Origin: Burkholderia anthina
Lineage (GTDB): Bacteria > Pseudomonadota > Gammaproteobacteria > Burkholderiales > Burkholderiaceae
Length of the DNA: 64,000 bases
Reading direction: 5' to 3'
Assembly: GCF_001547525.1 (NCBI RefSeq)
Contig: NZ_CM003768.1
Location: 3,286,001-3,350,000, forward strand
Shown here piece after piece: positions 36,970 to 46,016 of this stretch; position 1 is the first letter of the stretch; every line of letters starts with the position of its first letter. The translations under genes and the position numbers were made by a program. The notes under the pieces were generated by a model. That model was not told the DNA's origin and did no database searches. It worked only from the letters and a program-made list of their open reading frames with translations.

Positions 36970-38061
36970 ATGAGCATTGACCGGGCACAAGTCGACGCCG
37001 CGCTGGCGGCAGTCGTCGACCCCAATACCGGCCGCCCGTATGCGGCGAACAAGGGCGTGCGCAACGTCGCGATCGACGGCGACGTCGTGGCGCTCGACGT
37101 GGTGCTCGGTTATCCCGCGCGCAGCCAGCACGACGACGTGCGCGCGCGCGTCGCCGCGGCGCTCCAGGGCGTGCCGGGCGTGCGCGACGCACGCGTCGCC
37201 GTGTCGCAGGAAATCGTCGCGCATACGGTGCAGCGCGGCGTGAAGTTGTTGCCGAATGTGAAGAACATCGTCGCGGTCGCGTCGGGCAAGGGCGGCGTCG
37301 GCAAGAGCACGACGGCCGTGAACCTCGCGCTCGCGCTTGCGGCGGAAGGCGCGTCGGTCGGCATACTCGACGCCGACATCTACGGCCCGTCGCTGCCGAC
37401 GATGCTCGGCATCCACGGCCAGCGCCCCGAGTCGCCCGACAATCAATCGATGAACCCGCTCGTCGGCCACGGCTTGCAGGCGAACTCGATCGGCTTCCTG
37501 ATCGAGGAAGACAACCCGATGGTGTGGCGCGGCCCGATGGCGACGTCCGCGCTCGAGCAACTGCTGCGCCAGACCAACTGGCGCGAGCTCGACTACCTGA
37601 TCGTCGACATGCCGCCGGGCACCGGCGACATCCAGCTCACGCTCGCGCAGCGCGTGCCCGTCACCGGGGCGGTGATCGTCACGACGCCGCAGGACATCGC
37701 GCTGCTCGACGCGAAGAAGGGACTGAAGATGTTCGAGAAGGTCGGGATTCCGATCCTCGGCATCGTCGAGAACATGAGCATCCACATCTGCTCGAACTGC
37801 GGCCACGAGGAGCACATCTTCGGCGCCGGTGGGGCCGAGCGGATGGCGAAGGATTACGACGTGAACGTGCTCGGCAGCCTGCCGCTCGACATCGCGATCC
37901 GCGAGCGCGCCGACAGCGGCACGCCGACGGTCGCGGCCGATCCCGAAGGCGCGCTCGCGCGTCGCTACCGCGACATCGCGCGCGGGGTCGCGCTGGCGAT
38001 TGCCGAGCGATCGCGCGACATGACGTCGAAGTTCCCGTCGATCGTTGTTCAAAATACGTAA
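36970..38061 (+). CDS. apbC: Iron-sulfur cluster carrier protein ApbC/Mrp
   Basis: A 363-residue P-loop ATPase that binds and delivers Fe-S clusters in the cytosol. An N-terminal MIP18/DUF59 domain occupies about 1-90. The deviant Walker A ASGKGGVGKST is near 104-114, followed by ILDADIYGPSLPTMLG, VDMPPGTGDIQLTL, and the cluster-binding C-x-x-C in HICSNCGHEEHIFG. The frame is open 33 codons upstream, but the start at 36970 (GGAG ribosome binding site) gives the family-length protein. The family is close to universal, often in the orientation opposite metG, as here. Confidence 0.95.
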   Translation: MSIDRAQVDAALAAVVDPNTGRPYAANKGVRNVAIDGDVVALDVVLGYPARSQHDDVRARVAAALQGVPGVRDARVAVSQEIVAHTVQRGVKLLPNVKNIVAVASGKGGVGKSTTAVNLALALAAEGASVGILDADIYGPSLPTMLGIHGQRPESPDNQSMNPLVGHGLQANSIGFLIEEDNPMVWRGPMATSALEQLLRQTNWRELDYLIVDMPPGTGDIQLTLAQRVPVTGAVIVTTPQDIALLDAKKGLKMFEKVGIPILGIVENMSIHICSNCGHEEHIFGAGGAERMAKDYDVNVLGSLPLDIAIRERADSGTPTVAADPEGALARRYRDIARGVALAIAERSRDMTSKFPSIVVQNT

Positions 38062-38194
38062 AACCCTTGCGGGGCGGGGCCTTACGCTGTTTACGGCGCC
38101 GCGAGGCGCGGTATCATGGCGACTTTTCCCGGGTCCCTTTACCCGCCCGGCGCGGCCGCCGTGTCAAACGGCCGCCAGCCGGCATGAGGATCGA

Positions 38195-38731
38195 ATGAAA
38201 CAACGACATCACGGCGTGCGCGCCGGCCGCGCGCGGCGCGCGCTGCTGGCCGCCGCCGCGCTGGGCCTGCTGGCCGGCTGTACCTCCTTTTCCTCGTCGC
38301 ACGAAAAACGGGCCGACGCGCAGCTGCAGCCGACGGTCGGCTCGCAGGCGCGCGGCGCGGTGACATTCGTCGAGCGCCCGGACGGCGTGCAGGTCACCTA
38401 CAACCTGGTCGGCCTGCCGCCGAACAGCGATCACGCGCTGCAGGTGCACGAACGCGGCGACTGCAACGCCGGCGACGGCTCGAGCGCCGGCCCCGTGTTC
38501 GCGCCGGCCGCCGACCGGCTGCGCGCCGGGGCGCGCGTCGCCGGCGATCTCGGCAACATCCATGCGGACGCGAACGGCGTCGCGGCCGGCTTCATCGTCG
38601 CGCCCGATCTGGCCCTCGATGGCGTGCGCTCGGCGATGAACCGGGCGGCGCTGGTGCACCGCGACTCGAGCGACCCGGCGTTCGCGCAGCATGGCGCGGG
38701 GCCCGCGCTGGCGTGCGGCGTGATCCGTTGA
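38195..38731 (+). CDS. Cu/Zn superoxide dismutase-like lipoprotein with missing metal ligands
   Basis: A 178-residue lipoprotein (LAGC, Cys29) with the SodC fold: LVGLPPNSDHALQVHERGDC, GDLGNIHADANG, ALVHRDSSD and the C-terminal ACGVI. Compared with the SodC consensus HGFHxH, the first copper His is Gln83. The bridging His of GGHxxP is Val101, the zinc His of HxGDL is Val115, and the region before it lacks the other zinc His. The catalytic Arg before ACGVI is also absent. Retained are His85, His155, Asp118 and the disulfide cysteines Cys90 and Cys174. Dismutase activity is therefore unlikely; a structural, copper-handling or chaperone role is possible. Start ATG with GAGG; a TATCAT hexamer ~80 nt upstream may be its -10 box. 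Confidence 0.85.
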   Translation: MKQRHHGVRAGRARRALLAAAALGLLAGCTSFSSSHEKRADAQLQPTVGSQARGAVTFVERPDGVQVTYNLVGLPPNSDHALQVHERGDCNAGDGSSAGPVFAPAADRLRAGARVAGDLGNIHADANGVAAGFIVAPDLALDGVRSAMNRAALVHRDSSDPAFAQHGAGPALACGVIR

Positions 38732-38762
38732 CGGCCGCCGCGTGCGTGGCCCGATGATCGCG

Positions 38763-38999
38763 TAAAATGTGCGCCTTTCCCGGCCGCCGCTTCGCGGGTA
38801 AGGCCCCCACCGACTGTCACGCAGCGTTTCCAGGCGCCCTGAATATGCAACGACCCCAACGCTCACTTCGTTCGTTGTCCCCCGACGGGACGGCCAGCCG
38901 CCCACGGCCGGCTTTGCAAAGCCGGCCGGCTGCGCAGGCGCAGAGCGGTGCTCTGCGAATTCCCTGCTACGCCCTTGGGACGGCCCGGCGGAGGCTGGC
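38763..38999 (+). promoter_or_regulatory. dcd promoter candidate and long structured leader
   Basis: TAAAAT at 38763-38768 is a candidate -10 box, giving a leader of ~225 nt before dcd. The leader includes a perfect 22-bp palindrome at 38906-38927 (half GGCCGGCTTTG), a CAGAGC/GCTCTG stem near 38941, and alternating short inverted repeats. A GGAGG-like site (38990s) precedes the ATG. The sequence has the look of a dispersed intergenic repeat. Confidence 0.45.
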
Positions 39000-39569
39000 A
39001 TGAGCATCAAGTCCGACAAATGGATTCGGCGCATGGCCGAAGAGCACAAGATGATCGAGCCGTTCGTGCCCGATCAGGTCCGCGCGTCCGAGGACGGCCG
39101 CCGGATCGTCAGCTACGGCACGTCGAGCTACGGCTACGACATCCGCTGCGCGGACGAATTCAAGATCTTCACGAACATCAACTCGACGATCGTCGATCCG
39201 AAGAACTTCGACGAGGGTTCGTTTGTCGATTTCAAGGGCGACGTGTGCATCATCCCGCCGAACTCGTTCGCGCTGGCCCGCACCGTCGAATATTTCCGCA
39301 TCCCGCGCACCGTGCTCACCGTCTGCCTCGGCAAGTCGACCTACGCGCGCTGCGGGATCATCGTCAACGTGACGCCGTTCGAACCCGAATGGGAAGGCTA
39401 CGTCACGCTGGAATTCTCGAACACCACGCCGTTGCCCGCGAAGATCTACGCGAACGAAGGCGTCGCGCAGGTTCTCTTCTTCGAAAGCGACGAGGTGTGC
39501 GACGTGTCGTACGCCGATCGCGGCGGCAAGTATCAGGGGCAGCGCGGTGTCACGCTGCCGAAAACCTGA
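39000..39569 (+). CDS. dcd: dCTP deaminase, Dcd
   Basis: A 189-residue homotrimeric enzyme that deaminates dCTP to dUTP, feeding dUMP and dTTP synthesis. Motifs are [52 protein letters not shown] with the catalytic Glu, and a [11 protein letters not shown] tail. Length fits the family (193 in E. coli). The start [13 protein letters not shown] is the standard one. An 81-nt gap with a hairpin separates it from the decarboxylase gene. Confidence 0.96.
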
Positions 39570-39602
39570 TCTGGTTGCATAACGTCTCACCAGTTTCCGG
39601 GT

Positions 39603-39636
39603 GACCGCTGCGCGTGACGCGCCGCGGTCGTTCTTT
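39603..39636 (+). terminator. Hairpin with T-run between dcd and the decarboxylase gene
   Basis: GACCGC...GCGGTC with inner GCGCG/CGCGC pairing is followed by TTCTTTTT, overlapping the region just before the next ribosome binding site (GGAG). It may end dcd transcripts or attenuate the next gene. Confidence 0.6.
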
Positions 39637-39650
39637 TTGGAGAATCGCCC

Positions 39651-41930
39651 ATGAAGTTTCGTTTCCCCGTCGTCATCATCGACGAAGATTTCCGCTCCGA
39701 GAACATCTCGGGCTCCGGCATCCGGGCGTTGGCCGAAGCGATCGAGAAGGAGGGCGTCGAAGTCCTCGGCCTCACGAGCTACGGCGATCTGACGTCGTTC
39801 GCGCAGCAATCGAGCCGCGCGTCGTGCTTCATCCTGTCGATCGACGACGACGAACTCATGCTCGGCGAAACCGGCCCGGACGGCGAGCTGCCCGAGCTCG
39901 CGACCGCGATCATCGAGCTGCGCGCGTTCGTCACCGAAGTGCGCCGCCGCAACGCGGACATCCCGATCTTCCTGTACGGCGAGACGCGCACGTCGCGCCA
40001 TCTGCCGAACGACATCCTGCGCGAACTGCACGGCTTCATCCACATGTTCGAGGACACGCCGGAGTTCGTCGCGCGCCACATCATCCGCGAGGCGAAGGTC
40101 TATCTCGATTCGCTCGCGCCGCCGTTCTTCAAGGAACTCGTCAAGTACGCGGACGAAGGCTCGTACTCGTGGCACTGCCCCGGTCACTCGGGCGGCGTCG
40201 CGTTCCTGAAGAACCCGCTCGGCCAGATGTTCCACCAGTTCTTCGGCGAGAACATGCTGCGCGCGGACGTCTGCAACGCGGTGGACGAGCTCGGCCAGCT
40301 GCTCGACCACACGGGTCCGGTCGCGGCGTCCGAGCGCAATGCGGCGCGCATCTTCAGCGCCGACCACCTGTTCTTCGTGACCAACGGCACGTCGACGTCG
40401 AACAAGATCGTCTGGCATGCGACGGTCGCGCCCGGCGACATCGTGCTGGTCGACCGCAACTGCCACAAGTCGATCCTGCACGCGATCACGATGACGGGCG
40501 CGATCCCCGTGTTCCTCACGCCGACGCGCAACCATTTCGGCATCATCGGGCCGATCCCGCGCGACGAATTCAAGCCGGAGAACATCCGCAGGAAGATCGA
40601 GGCGAACCCGTTCGCGCGCGAGGCGATGCGCCAGAACCCGGACATGAAGCCGCGCATTCTGACGATCACGCAGAGCACGTACGACGGCGTCGTCTACAAC
40701 GTCGAGATGATCAAGGACCTGCTCGGCGACCTGCTCGACACGCTGCACTTCGACGAAGCGTGGCTGCCGCACGCGACGTTCCACCCGTTCTACCGCGACA
40801 TGCACGCGATCGGCGACGGCCGTCCGCGCACCGGCGCGCTCGTGTTCGCGACGCACTCGACGCACAAGCTGCTCGCGGGCATCTCGCAGGCGTCGCAGAT
40901 CGTCGTGCAGGATTCGGAGAACCGCACGTTCGACAAGCACCGCTTCAACGAGGCGTACCTGATGCATACGTCGACGAGCCCGCAGTACGCGATCATCGCG
41001 TCGTGCGACGTCGCGGCCGCGATGATGGAGCCGCCGGGCGGCACCGCGCTCGTCGAGGAGTCGATCGCCGAGGCGATCGACTTCCGCCGCGCGATGCGCA
41101 AGGTCGACGCCGAATACGGCGACGACTGGTTCTTCAGCGTGTGGGGCCCGGACAACCTGTCCGAGGAAGGCATCGGTTCGCGCGACGACTGGATGCTGAA
41201 GCCGAACGACCACTGGCACGGCTTCGGCCCGCTCGCGGAAGGCTTCAACATGCTCGACCCGATCAAGGCGACGATCATCACGCCGGGGCTCGACGTCGAC
41301 GGCGAGTTCGGCGAGACCGGCATTCCGGCCGCGATCGTCACGAAGTACCTGGCCGAGCACGGGATCATCGTCGAGAAGACCGGGCTGTACTCGTTCTTCA
41401 TCATGTTCACGATCGGCATCACGAAGGGCCGCTGGAACTCGATGGTGACGGAGCTGCAGCAGTTCAAGGACGACTACGACAACAACCAGCCGCTGTGGCG
41501 CGTGCTGCCGGAATTCGTCGCGCAGCATCCGCGCTACGAGCGCGTCGGCCTGCGCGACCTCTGCACGCAGATCCACGACGTGTACCGCGCGAACGACATC
41601 GCGCGCCTGACGACCGAGATGTACCTGTCGGACATGGAGCCGGCGATGAAGCCGTCGGACGCGTTCGCGAAGCTCGCGCACCGCAAGATCGACCGCGTGC
41701 CGCTCGACGAGCTCGAAGGCCGCGTGACGAGCATCCTGCTCACGCCGTACCCGCCGGGCATTCCGCTGCTGATCCCGGGCGAGCGCTTCAACAAGACGAT
41801 CGTGAACTACCTGCGGTTCGCGCGCGACTTCAACGAGCGCTTCCCGGGCTTCCACACCGACATCCACGGCCTCGTCGCGGAAGAGGTGAACGGCCGCGTC
41901 GAGTACTTCGTCGACTGCGTGCGCGACTGA
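39651..41930 (+). CDS. Orn/Lys/Arg decarboxylase (large, wing-domain type)
   Basis: A 759-residue PLP fold-type I basic amino-acid decarboxylase. The N-terminal CheY-like wing domain (about 1-130: FPVVIIDEDFRSENISGSGIRAL) is typical of the big inducible or constitutive enzymes. The PLP-binding core is at about 140-590, with TNGTSTSNKIVWH, HFDEAWLPHATFHP and the Schiff-base Lys406 in THSTHKLLAG. The C-terminal domain contains LTPYPPGIPLLIPGERF. The protein makes a polyamine precursor (agmatine, cadaverine or putrescine) and consumes a proton. Substrate cannot be assigned from sequence alone; arginine or lysine are both plausible. It overlaps the next gene by one base (TGATG). Confidence 0.93.
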   Translation: MKFRFPVVIIDEDFRSENISGSGIRALAEAIEKEGVEVLGLTSYGDLTSFAQQSSRASCFILSIDDDELMLGETGPDGELPELATAIIELRAFVTEVRRRNADIPIFLYGETRTSRHLPNDILRELHGFIHMFEDTPEFVARHIIREAKVYLDSLAPPFFKELVKYADEGSYSWHCPGHSGGVAFLKNPLGQMFHQFFGENMLRADVCNAVDELGQLLDHTGPVAASERNAARIFSADHLFFVTNGTSTSNKIVWHATVAPGDIVLVDRNCHKSILHAITMTGAIPVFLTPTRNHFGIIGPIPRDEFKPENIRRKIEANPFAREAMRQNPDMKPRILTITQSTYDGVVYNVEMIKDLLGDLLDTLHFDEAWLPHATFHPFYRDMHAIGDGRPRTGALVFATHSTHKLLAGISQASQIVVQDSENRTFDKHRFNEAYLMHTSTSPQYAIIASCDVAAAMMEPPGGTALVEESIAEAIDFRRAMRKVDAEYGDDWFFSVWGPDNLSEEGIGSRDDWMLKPNDHWHGFGPLAEGFNMLDPIKATIITPGLDVDGEFGETGIPAAIVTKYLAEHGIIVEKTGLYSFFIMFTIGITKGRWNSMVTELQQFKDDYDNNQPLWRVLPEFVAQHPRYERVGLRDLCTQIHDVYRANDIARLTTEMYLSDMEPAMKPSDAFAKLAHRKIDRVPLDELEGRVTSILLTPYPPGIPLLIPGERFNKTIVNYLRFARDFNERFPGFHTDIHGLVAEEVNGRVEYFVDCVRD

Positions 41931-42724
41931 TGGCGACGCATGGACGAATCCGGACGATGCGCGCGGCGCTGGCCGCGCTCGTCGTCTGGGCGGCAGGATT
42001 GACGGGGCTCGCGGGCGCCGGTGTCGCCCATGCGGAAGTCGCGGCGGCCGACCCGATCGACGTCGCGATGCGGCAATGCCTCGCGCGGCGCGACCGGTCG
42101 TCGCCGGCCGGGCAGATCCAGTGCATGGGCGAGGCGCAGCAGCAGTGGCAGGCAGTGATGGACGGCGCGTACCAGCGCCTGTTGAAGGATGCGCCGGCCG
42201 ACGCGAAGCGCGGCTGGCAGGACAGCCAGCGCCGCTGGCTCACGTGGCGCAAGGACGAGGTGCTGCTGCTGAAGGCCGTATACGACACGACGCGCGGCAC
42301 CGCGTATGCGATGTCGAGCGCCGACTTGCAACTGCAGCCGGTGCGCGATCGCGCGCTGGCGCTGCGCGGGGCGGCCGATCGCTATGCGCCACCGCCCGCC
42401 GCCGTGCCGGTCGCGGCGACGAGCGGTGCGCAGGGCGGCGCCAAGCCGGCGAACGCGCCGCGCGAGCCGGCGCTGCGCCGCGTGCGGCCGTGTGCGCAGG
42501 ATGCCGCGTGCGAGCACGCGCTGTTCGACCTGAACCGCTATTACCAGAAGCTGCGCCGCAAGATGCCCGCGCATTCGGCCGCGACGCTCGTGCGCGCGCA
42601 GCGCGCGTGGGTGGCGTTCCGCGATGCGACGGCGCCGCTCGTCGGCGAGGACGGGCGCGTCGACCTGATCGGCGCGCGCATCGCGACGATGAAGCGGCTG
42701 TCGGAGACGGCCGGCAACCGGTAA
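41930..42724 (+). CDS. Secreted LprI-like protein with two DUF1311-type segments
   Basis: A 264-residue exported protein. The signal peptide (AALAALVVWAAGLTGLAGAG) is cut after AHA at about residue 37. A first LprI/DUF1311 region (about 45-120) has CLARRDRSSPAGQIQCMGEAQQQW and WRKDEVLLLK. An Ala/Pro linker is followed by a shorter related segment (about 190-245: CAQDAACEHALFDLNRYYQKLRR with RAQRAWVAFRDA). Mycobacterial LprI inhibits lysozyme; the role here is unknown. The start overlaps the decarboxylase stop; an ATG at 41957 (MRAALAAL) is an alternative. Coupling to the decarboxylase suggests co-expression only. Confidence 0.75.
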   Translation: MATHGRIRTMRAALAALVVWAAGLTGLAGAGVAHAEVAAADPIDVAMRQCLARRDRSSPAGQIQCMGEAQQQWQAVMDGAYQRLLKDAPADAKRGWQDSQRRWLTWRKDEVLLLKAVYDTTRGTAYAMSSADLQLQPVRDRALALRGAADRYAPPPAAVPVAATSGAQGGAKPANAPREPALRRVRPCAQDAACEHALFDLNRYYQKLRRKMPAHSAATLVRAQRAWVAFRDATAPLVGEDGRVDLIGARIATMKRLSETAGNR

Positions 42725-42768
42725 CGGCTGCCGCGCCGCTGCCGAGCCGGCGACACGACAAAACGGGC

Positions 42769-42796
42769 ACCCGAGGGTGCCCGTTTTGCATGGCGC
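42769..42796. terminator. Bidirectional terminator between lprI-like and HAD genes
   Basis: The stem ACGGGCACCC/GGGTGCCCGT has a 2-nt centre and A4/T4 flanks, between two convergent genes. Confidence 0.9.
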
Positions 42797-42806
42797 GGTG
42801 TATCGC

Positions 42807-43490
42807 CTACGCCGGCTGCGACATGCCCTGCAGCCCGAACCACGACGGCACGAGCGCGAGCGCATCGTCGAGCGACGCGAGCACGTGCAGGCTCAGCGCG
42901 ACGATCTCCGGCGTCGGCGCCTTCAGGTCGGGCACGGTGACGACCGCCGCGCCGGCGCCGGCGGCCGACAGCGCGCCGAAGTCGCTGTCCTCGAACGCGA
43001 TGCACGCGTGGGCCGGCACGCCGAGGCGTTCGGCCGCGAGCCGGTAGACGGCCGGGTCGGGCTTGCCGCGCGCGACTTCGTCGCCGCCCGCGACCGCGCG
43101 GAAGAACGGCAGCACGCCGACCGCGTCGAGCCGCGCGCGGATCACGTCGCCCGCGGACGACGACGCGACCGCGCACGGAATGCCGGCCTGCGCGAGCGTG
43201 TCGAGCAGCGCAAGTGCGCCCGGCTTCAGCGGAAACTTCGGATGGGGCTCGGGGGCGGCGAGCCGTTCGCGCACGCGGATGCGCACCGCGTCGAACGTAG
43301 CGGGGTCGCCGATCAGCCGCGCGAGGATCACCTGGCCTTCGGCGAACGAGCGGCCGACGATCTGCAGGTAATCGATCTCGGTCAGCACGACGCCGTGCGC
43401 GTTCGACACGTCGATCCACGTGTTCATGATGGTCCGCTCGGAATCGACGAGCAGGCCGTCCATGTCGAAGAGCGCGGCGGAGAAGGTCAT
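42807..43490 (-). CDS. HAD-superfamily phosphatase (phosphosugar phosphatase type)
   Basis: A 227-residue haloacid-dehalogenase hydrolase of subclass IA. Motif I is LFDMDGLLVDSE (Asp9 nucleophile, Asp11 acid/base), motif II is CAVASSSAGD, and the Lys and motif III lie in EVARGKPDPAVY and IAFEDSDFGALSAAGAGA. A helical cap is present at about 17-90. This matches 2-deoxyglucose-6-phosphate or beta-phosphoglucomutase-like phosphatases (YniC/HxpB group); the substrate is unknown. The start at 43490 (MTFSAALFDMDG) is chosen over one three codons earlier. Confidence 0.9.
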   Translation of the reverse strand: MTFSAALFDMDGLLVDSERTIMNTWIDVSNAHGVVLTEIDYLQIVGRSFAEGQVILARLIGDPATFDAVRIRVRERLAAPEPHPKFPLKPGALALLDTLAQAGIPCAVASSSAGDVIRARLDAVGVLPFFRAVAGGDEVARGKPDPAVYRLAAERLGVPAHACIAFEDSDFGALSAAGAGAAVVTVPDLKAPTPEIVALSLHVLASLDDALALVPSWFGLQGMSQPA

Positions 43491-43553
43491 CGGGAGCATC
43501 CGTGAAGCGGTGAAGCGGGGAAGGCGACGAGCGGCACGATGGCCGCCCGAATG

Positions 43554-43578
43554 AAAAACGGACGCCGCGGGCGTCCGT
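43554..43578 (-). terminator. Terminator of argH
   Basis: Reading leftward, ACGGACGCC/GGCGTCCGT with a 3-nt loop is followed by T5, 17 nt after the argH stop. Confidence 0.85.
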
Positions 43579-43594
43579 CCGGAACCGCGGGCCG

Positions 43595-45004
43595 TTACTG
43601 GCCCAGCGCGGCGCGGGCAGCCTTGACGGCCGCACGCACCTGGTCGGGCGCGGTGCCGCCCGGGTGGTTGCGGCTCGCGACCGACCCTTCGAGCGTCAGG
43701 TAGCCGAACACGTCGTCGCCGATCAGGTGCGCGACGTTCGGCAGTTCCTGCTTCATTTCGTCGAGCGTCAGGTCGGCGAGGTCGATGCCTCGGTCGTCGC
43801 AGATCTTCACCGCGTGCGCGACGGCTTCGTGCGCGTCGCGGAACGGCAGGCCGCGCTTGACCAGGTAGTCGGCGAGGTCGGTGGCGGTCGAGAAGCCCTG
43901 CAGCGCGGCCGCGCGCATCGCGTCCGGCTTCACGGTGATGCCGGCAACCATCTCGGCGAAGATCCGCAGCGTGTCGGCGACGGTGTCGACCGTGTCGAAC
44001 AGCGGTTCCTTGTCTTCCTGGTTGTCCTTGTTGTACGCGAGCGGCTGGCCCTTCATCAGCGTGAGGAGCGCCATCAGGTGGCCGTTCACGCGGCCGGTCT
44101 TGCCGCGCGCGAGCTCGGGCACGTCGGGGTTCTTCTTCTGCGGCATGATCGAGCTGCCGGTGCAGAAGCGGTCCGCGATGTCGATGAAGCCGACGCGCGG
44201 GCTCATCCACAGCACGAGCTCTTCGGAGAAACGCGACACGTGCGTCATCACGAGCGCCGACGCCGCCGTGAATTCGATCGCGAAGTCGCGATCGGACACC
44301 GCGTCGAGCGAGTTCGCGCAGATGCCGTCGAAGCCGAGCGTCTTCGCGACCGCGTGGCGATCGATCGGATAGCTGGTGCCGGCGAGCGCGGCCGCGCCGA
44401 GCGGCAGGCGGTTCACGCGGGTGCGGCAGTCGCGCATGCGTTCCGCGTCGCGCGTGAACATCTCGACGTACGCGAGCAGGTGGTGGCCGAACGTGACCGG
44501 CTGCGCGACCTGCAGGTGCGTGAAGCCCGGCATGATCGTGTCGGCGTTCTGTTCCGCGAGGTCGATCAGCGCGCCGCGCAGGTCGTTCAGCAGGCCGCCG
44601 ATGCGGTCGATCTCGCCGCGCAGCCACAGGCGGATGTCGGTCGCGACCTGGTCGTTGCGCGAGCGGCCCGTATGCAGGCGCTTGCCGGCATCGCCGATCA
44701 GCGCGGTCAGGCGCGCCTCGATGTTCAGGTGGACGTCTTCCAGGTCGAGCTGCCATTCGAATTCGCCACGCTCGATCTCGCCCTTGATCTGCGCCATCCC
44801 GCGTTCGATCGCGGCCAGGTCGTCGGCGCTGATGATCTTCTGCGCGGCGAGCATGTTCGCGTGCGCGAGCGAGCCGGCGATGTCGACGAGCGCGAGGCGC
44901 TTGTCGAAAAACACCGACGACGTGTAGCGCTTGACCAGCTCCGACATCGGTTCCGAGAAGCGGGCCGACCAGGCCTCGCCCTTTTTGTGCAGTTGGGACG
45001 TCAT
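43595..45004 (-). CDS. argH: Argininosuccinate lyase, ArgH
   Basis: A 469-residue homotetrameric enzyme that splits argininosuccinate into arginine and fumarate. The superfamily signature [12 protein letters not shown] is at about 281-292 with the catalytic Ser. The N-terminal [19 protein letters not shown], the central [17 protein letters not shown] stretch (here [13 protein letters not shown]) and [16 protein letters not shown] are all present. Length is normal. It has its own terminator; no other arg gene is adjacent. Confidence 0.96.
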   Translation of the reverse strand: MTSQLHKKGEAWSARFSEPMSELVKRYTSSVFFDKRLALVDIAGSLAHANMLAAQKIISADDLAAIERGMAQIKGEIERGEFEWQLDLEDVHLNIEARLTALIGDAGKRLHTGRSRNDQVATDIRLWLRGEIDRIGGLLNDLRGALIDLAEQNADTIMPGFTHLQVAQPVTFGHHLLAYVEMFTRDAERMRDCRTRVNRLPLGAAALAGTSYPIDRHAVAKTLGFDGICANSLDAVSDRDFAIEFTAASALVMTHVSRFSEELVLWMSPRVGFIDIADRFCTGSSIMPQKKNPDVPELARGKTGRVNGHLMALLTLMKGQPLAYNKDNQEDKEPLFDTVDTVADTLRIFAEMVAGITVKPDAMRAAALQGFSTATDLADYLVKRGLPFRDAHEAVAHAVKICDDRGIDLADLTLDEMKQELPNVAHLIGDDVFGYLTLEGSVASRNHPGGTAPDQVRAAVKAARAALGQ

Positions 45005-45108
45005 GGCGATTCTTCGAAGGGGAGTTGGGCGGCCGTGCGCCGCCGAGGGAATCCCGCGATTCTAACATTCGCGGGCCGGCCGCCCGCGGCCGGCAGGGAC
45101 CGCCGCGC

Positions 45109-45918
45109 TCAGTCGCGCACCAGCACGACGAGCTTCAGGTCCTCGCGGTGCGCGGGTTTCAGCGTGATCTGCTGGTACACGAGGCGGCCGTTGGCCGGAT
45201 GGTCGAATTCGCGTCGCCCGCCTTCGCGCTCGAACACGTCCTGCGACGCCCAGTACTGCGCGAACGCGTCGCTGCCGGCCGTCAGCGCGTCGATCAGCGC
45301 GCGCGTCGGCGCGTCGGTCAGGTGGCGGATCGCGTCGGCGCGGAATTCGGCCGCGAGCCGCCGCGCGCGGGTTTCCCAGTCGACGATCAGCGTGCGTGCA
45401 GCCGGCGACATGAACGTGAAGCGCAGCAGGTTGCGGTCGTGCTCGCCGTCGAGCCAGCCGGAAAAGAGCGCGGCGGCCGGCGGGTTCCACGCGAGCGCGT
45501 TCCATTGGCGGTCGAGCACGTAGGCGGGCGTCGCGATCGCGGCGACGGTCGCGGCGAGCGTCGGCGGCAGGTCGCCGCCCGCGACGTCGGGCTCGGCCGG
45601 GTCGCGCTGCGCGGCCAGCTCGAACAGGTAGGCGCGTTCGGCCTTCGACAACTGCAGCGCGACGGCGATCCGGGCGAGCGCGTCGGCGGAGGCCGACACG
45701 GGCCGGCCCTGTTCGATCCACGTGTACCAGGTCGGGCTCACGCCGCACAGTTGCGCGACTTCCTCGCGCCGCAGCCCCGGCGTGCGGCGGCGCGGGCCGG
45801 GCGGCAGGCCGACGGCCTGCGGCGACAGCCGCTCGCGATGGGCGCGGATGAATTCGCCGAGCGCGCGGGCGGGCGTGGCGTCGAGCGGCGGGACGAGGGC
45901 GGAGGACGGCTGGTTCAT
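45109..45918 (-). CDS. XRE-family regulator with MmyB-like ligand-binding domain
   Basis: A 269-residue transcription factor. The helix-turn-helix spans about residues 20-85 (RRRTPGLRREEVAQLCGVSPTWYTWIEQGR), and the MmyB-like PAS-type ligand-binding domain covers about 110-265 (YVLDRQWNALAWNPPAAALF and FTHLTDAPTRALIDAL-like segments). Members often control a neighbouring oxidoreductase or methyltransferase and bind fatty-acid-like or aromatic ligands. A methyltransferase gene is divergent 226 nt away, with a clear dyad between them. The start MNQPSSALVPP is the only ATG before the HTH. Confidence 0.88.
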   Translation of the reverse strand: MNQPSSALVPPLDATPARALGEFIRAHRERLSPQAVGLPPGPRRRTPGLRREEVAQLCGVSPTWYTWIEQGRPVSASADALARIAVALQLSKAERAYLFELAAQRDPAEPDVAGGDLPPTLAATVAAIATPAYVLDRQWNALAWNPPAAALFSGWLDGEHDRNLLRFTFMSPAARTLIVDWETRARRLAAEFRADAIRHLTDAPTRALIDALTAGSDAFAQYWASQDVFEREGGRREFDHPANGRLVYQQITLKPAHREDLKLVVLVRD

Positions 45919-46002
45919 GCGGAAACGGCGAAGTGGAAGCGAAGACGCGGCAACGATCGAACGATCAGGCAGGTGGATCGAATACCAGAATAACTGCTTA
46001 AC

Positions 46003-46016
46003 TTGTACTGGTACAA
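46003..46016. promoter_or_regulatory. TTGTAC-TG-GTACAA dyad between XRE and methyltransferase genes
   Basis: A perfect 6+6 dyad with a 2-nt centre lies in the AT-richest part of this divergent region, 85 nt upstream of the XRE start and ~130 nt upstream of the methyltransferase start. It is a candidate operator for the XRE protein or for another dimeric regulator. Confidence 0.5.

Noticed and set aside
39651..41930. Firm assignment as lysine (Ldc) or arginine (Adi) decarboxylase
   Set aside because: The fold and PLP site are clear, but substrate-specific residues cannot be settled by reading alone, so the general call is kept.
43500..45068. Large fusion of a HAD hydrolase to an upstream frame antisense-shifted within argH
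   Set aside because: The upstream part is the out-of-frame reading of argH. The HAD protein has a normal start at 43490, and a terminator lies between the two genes.
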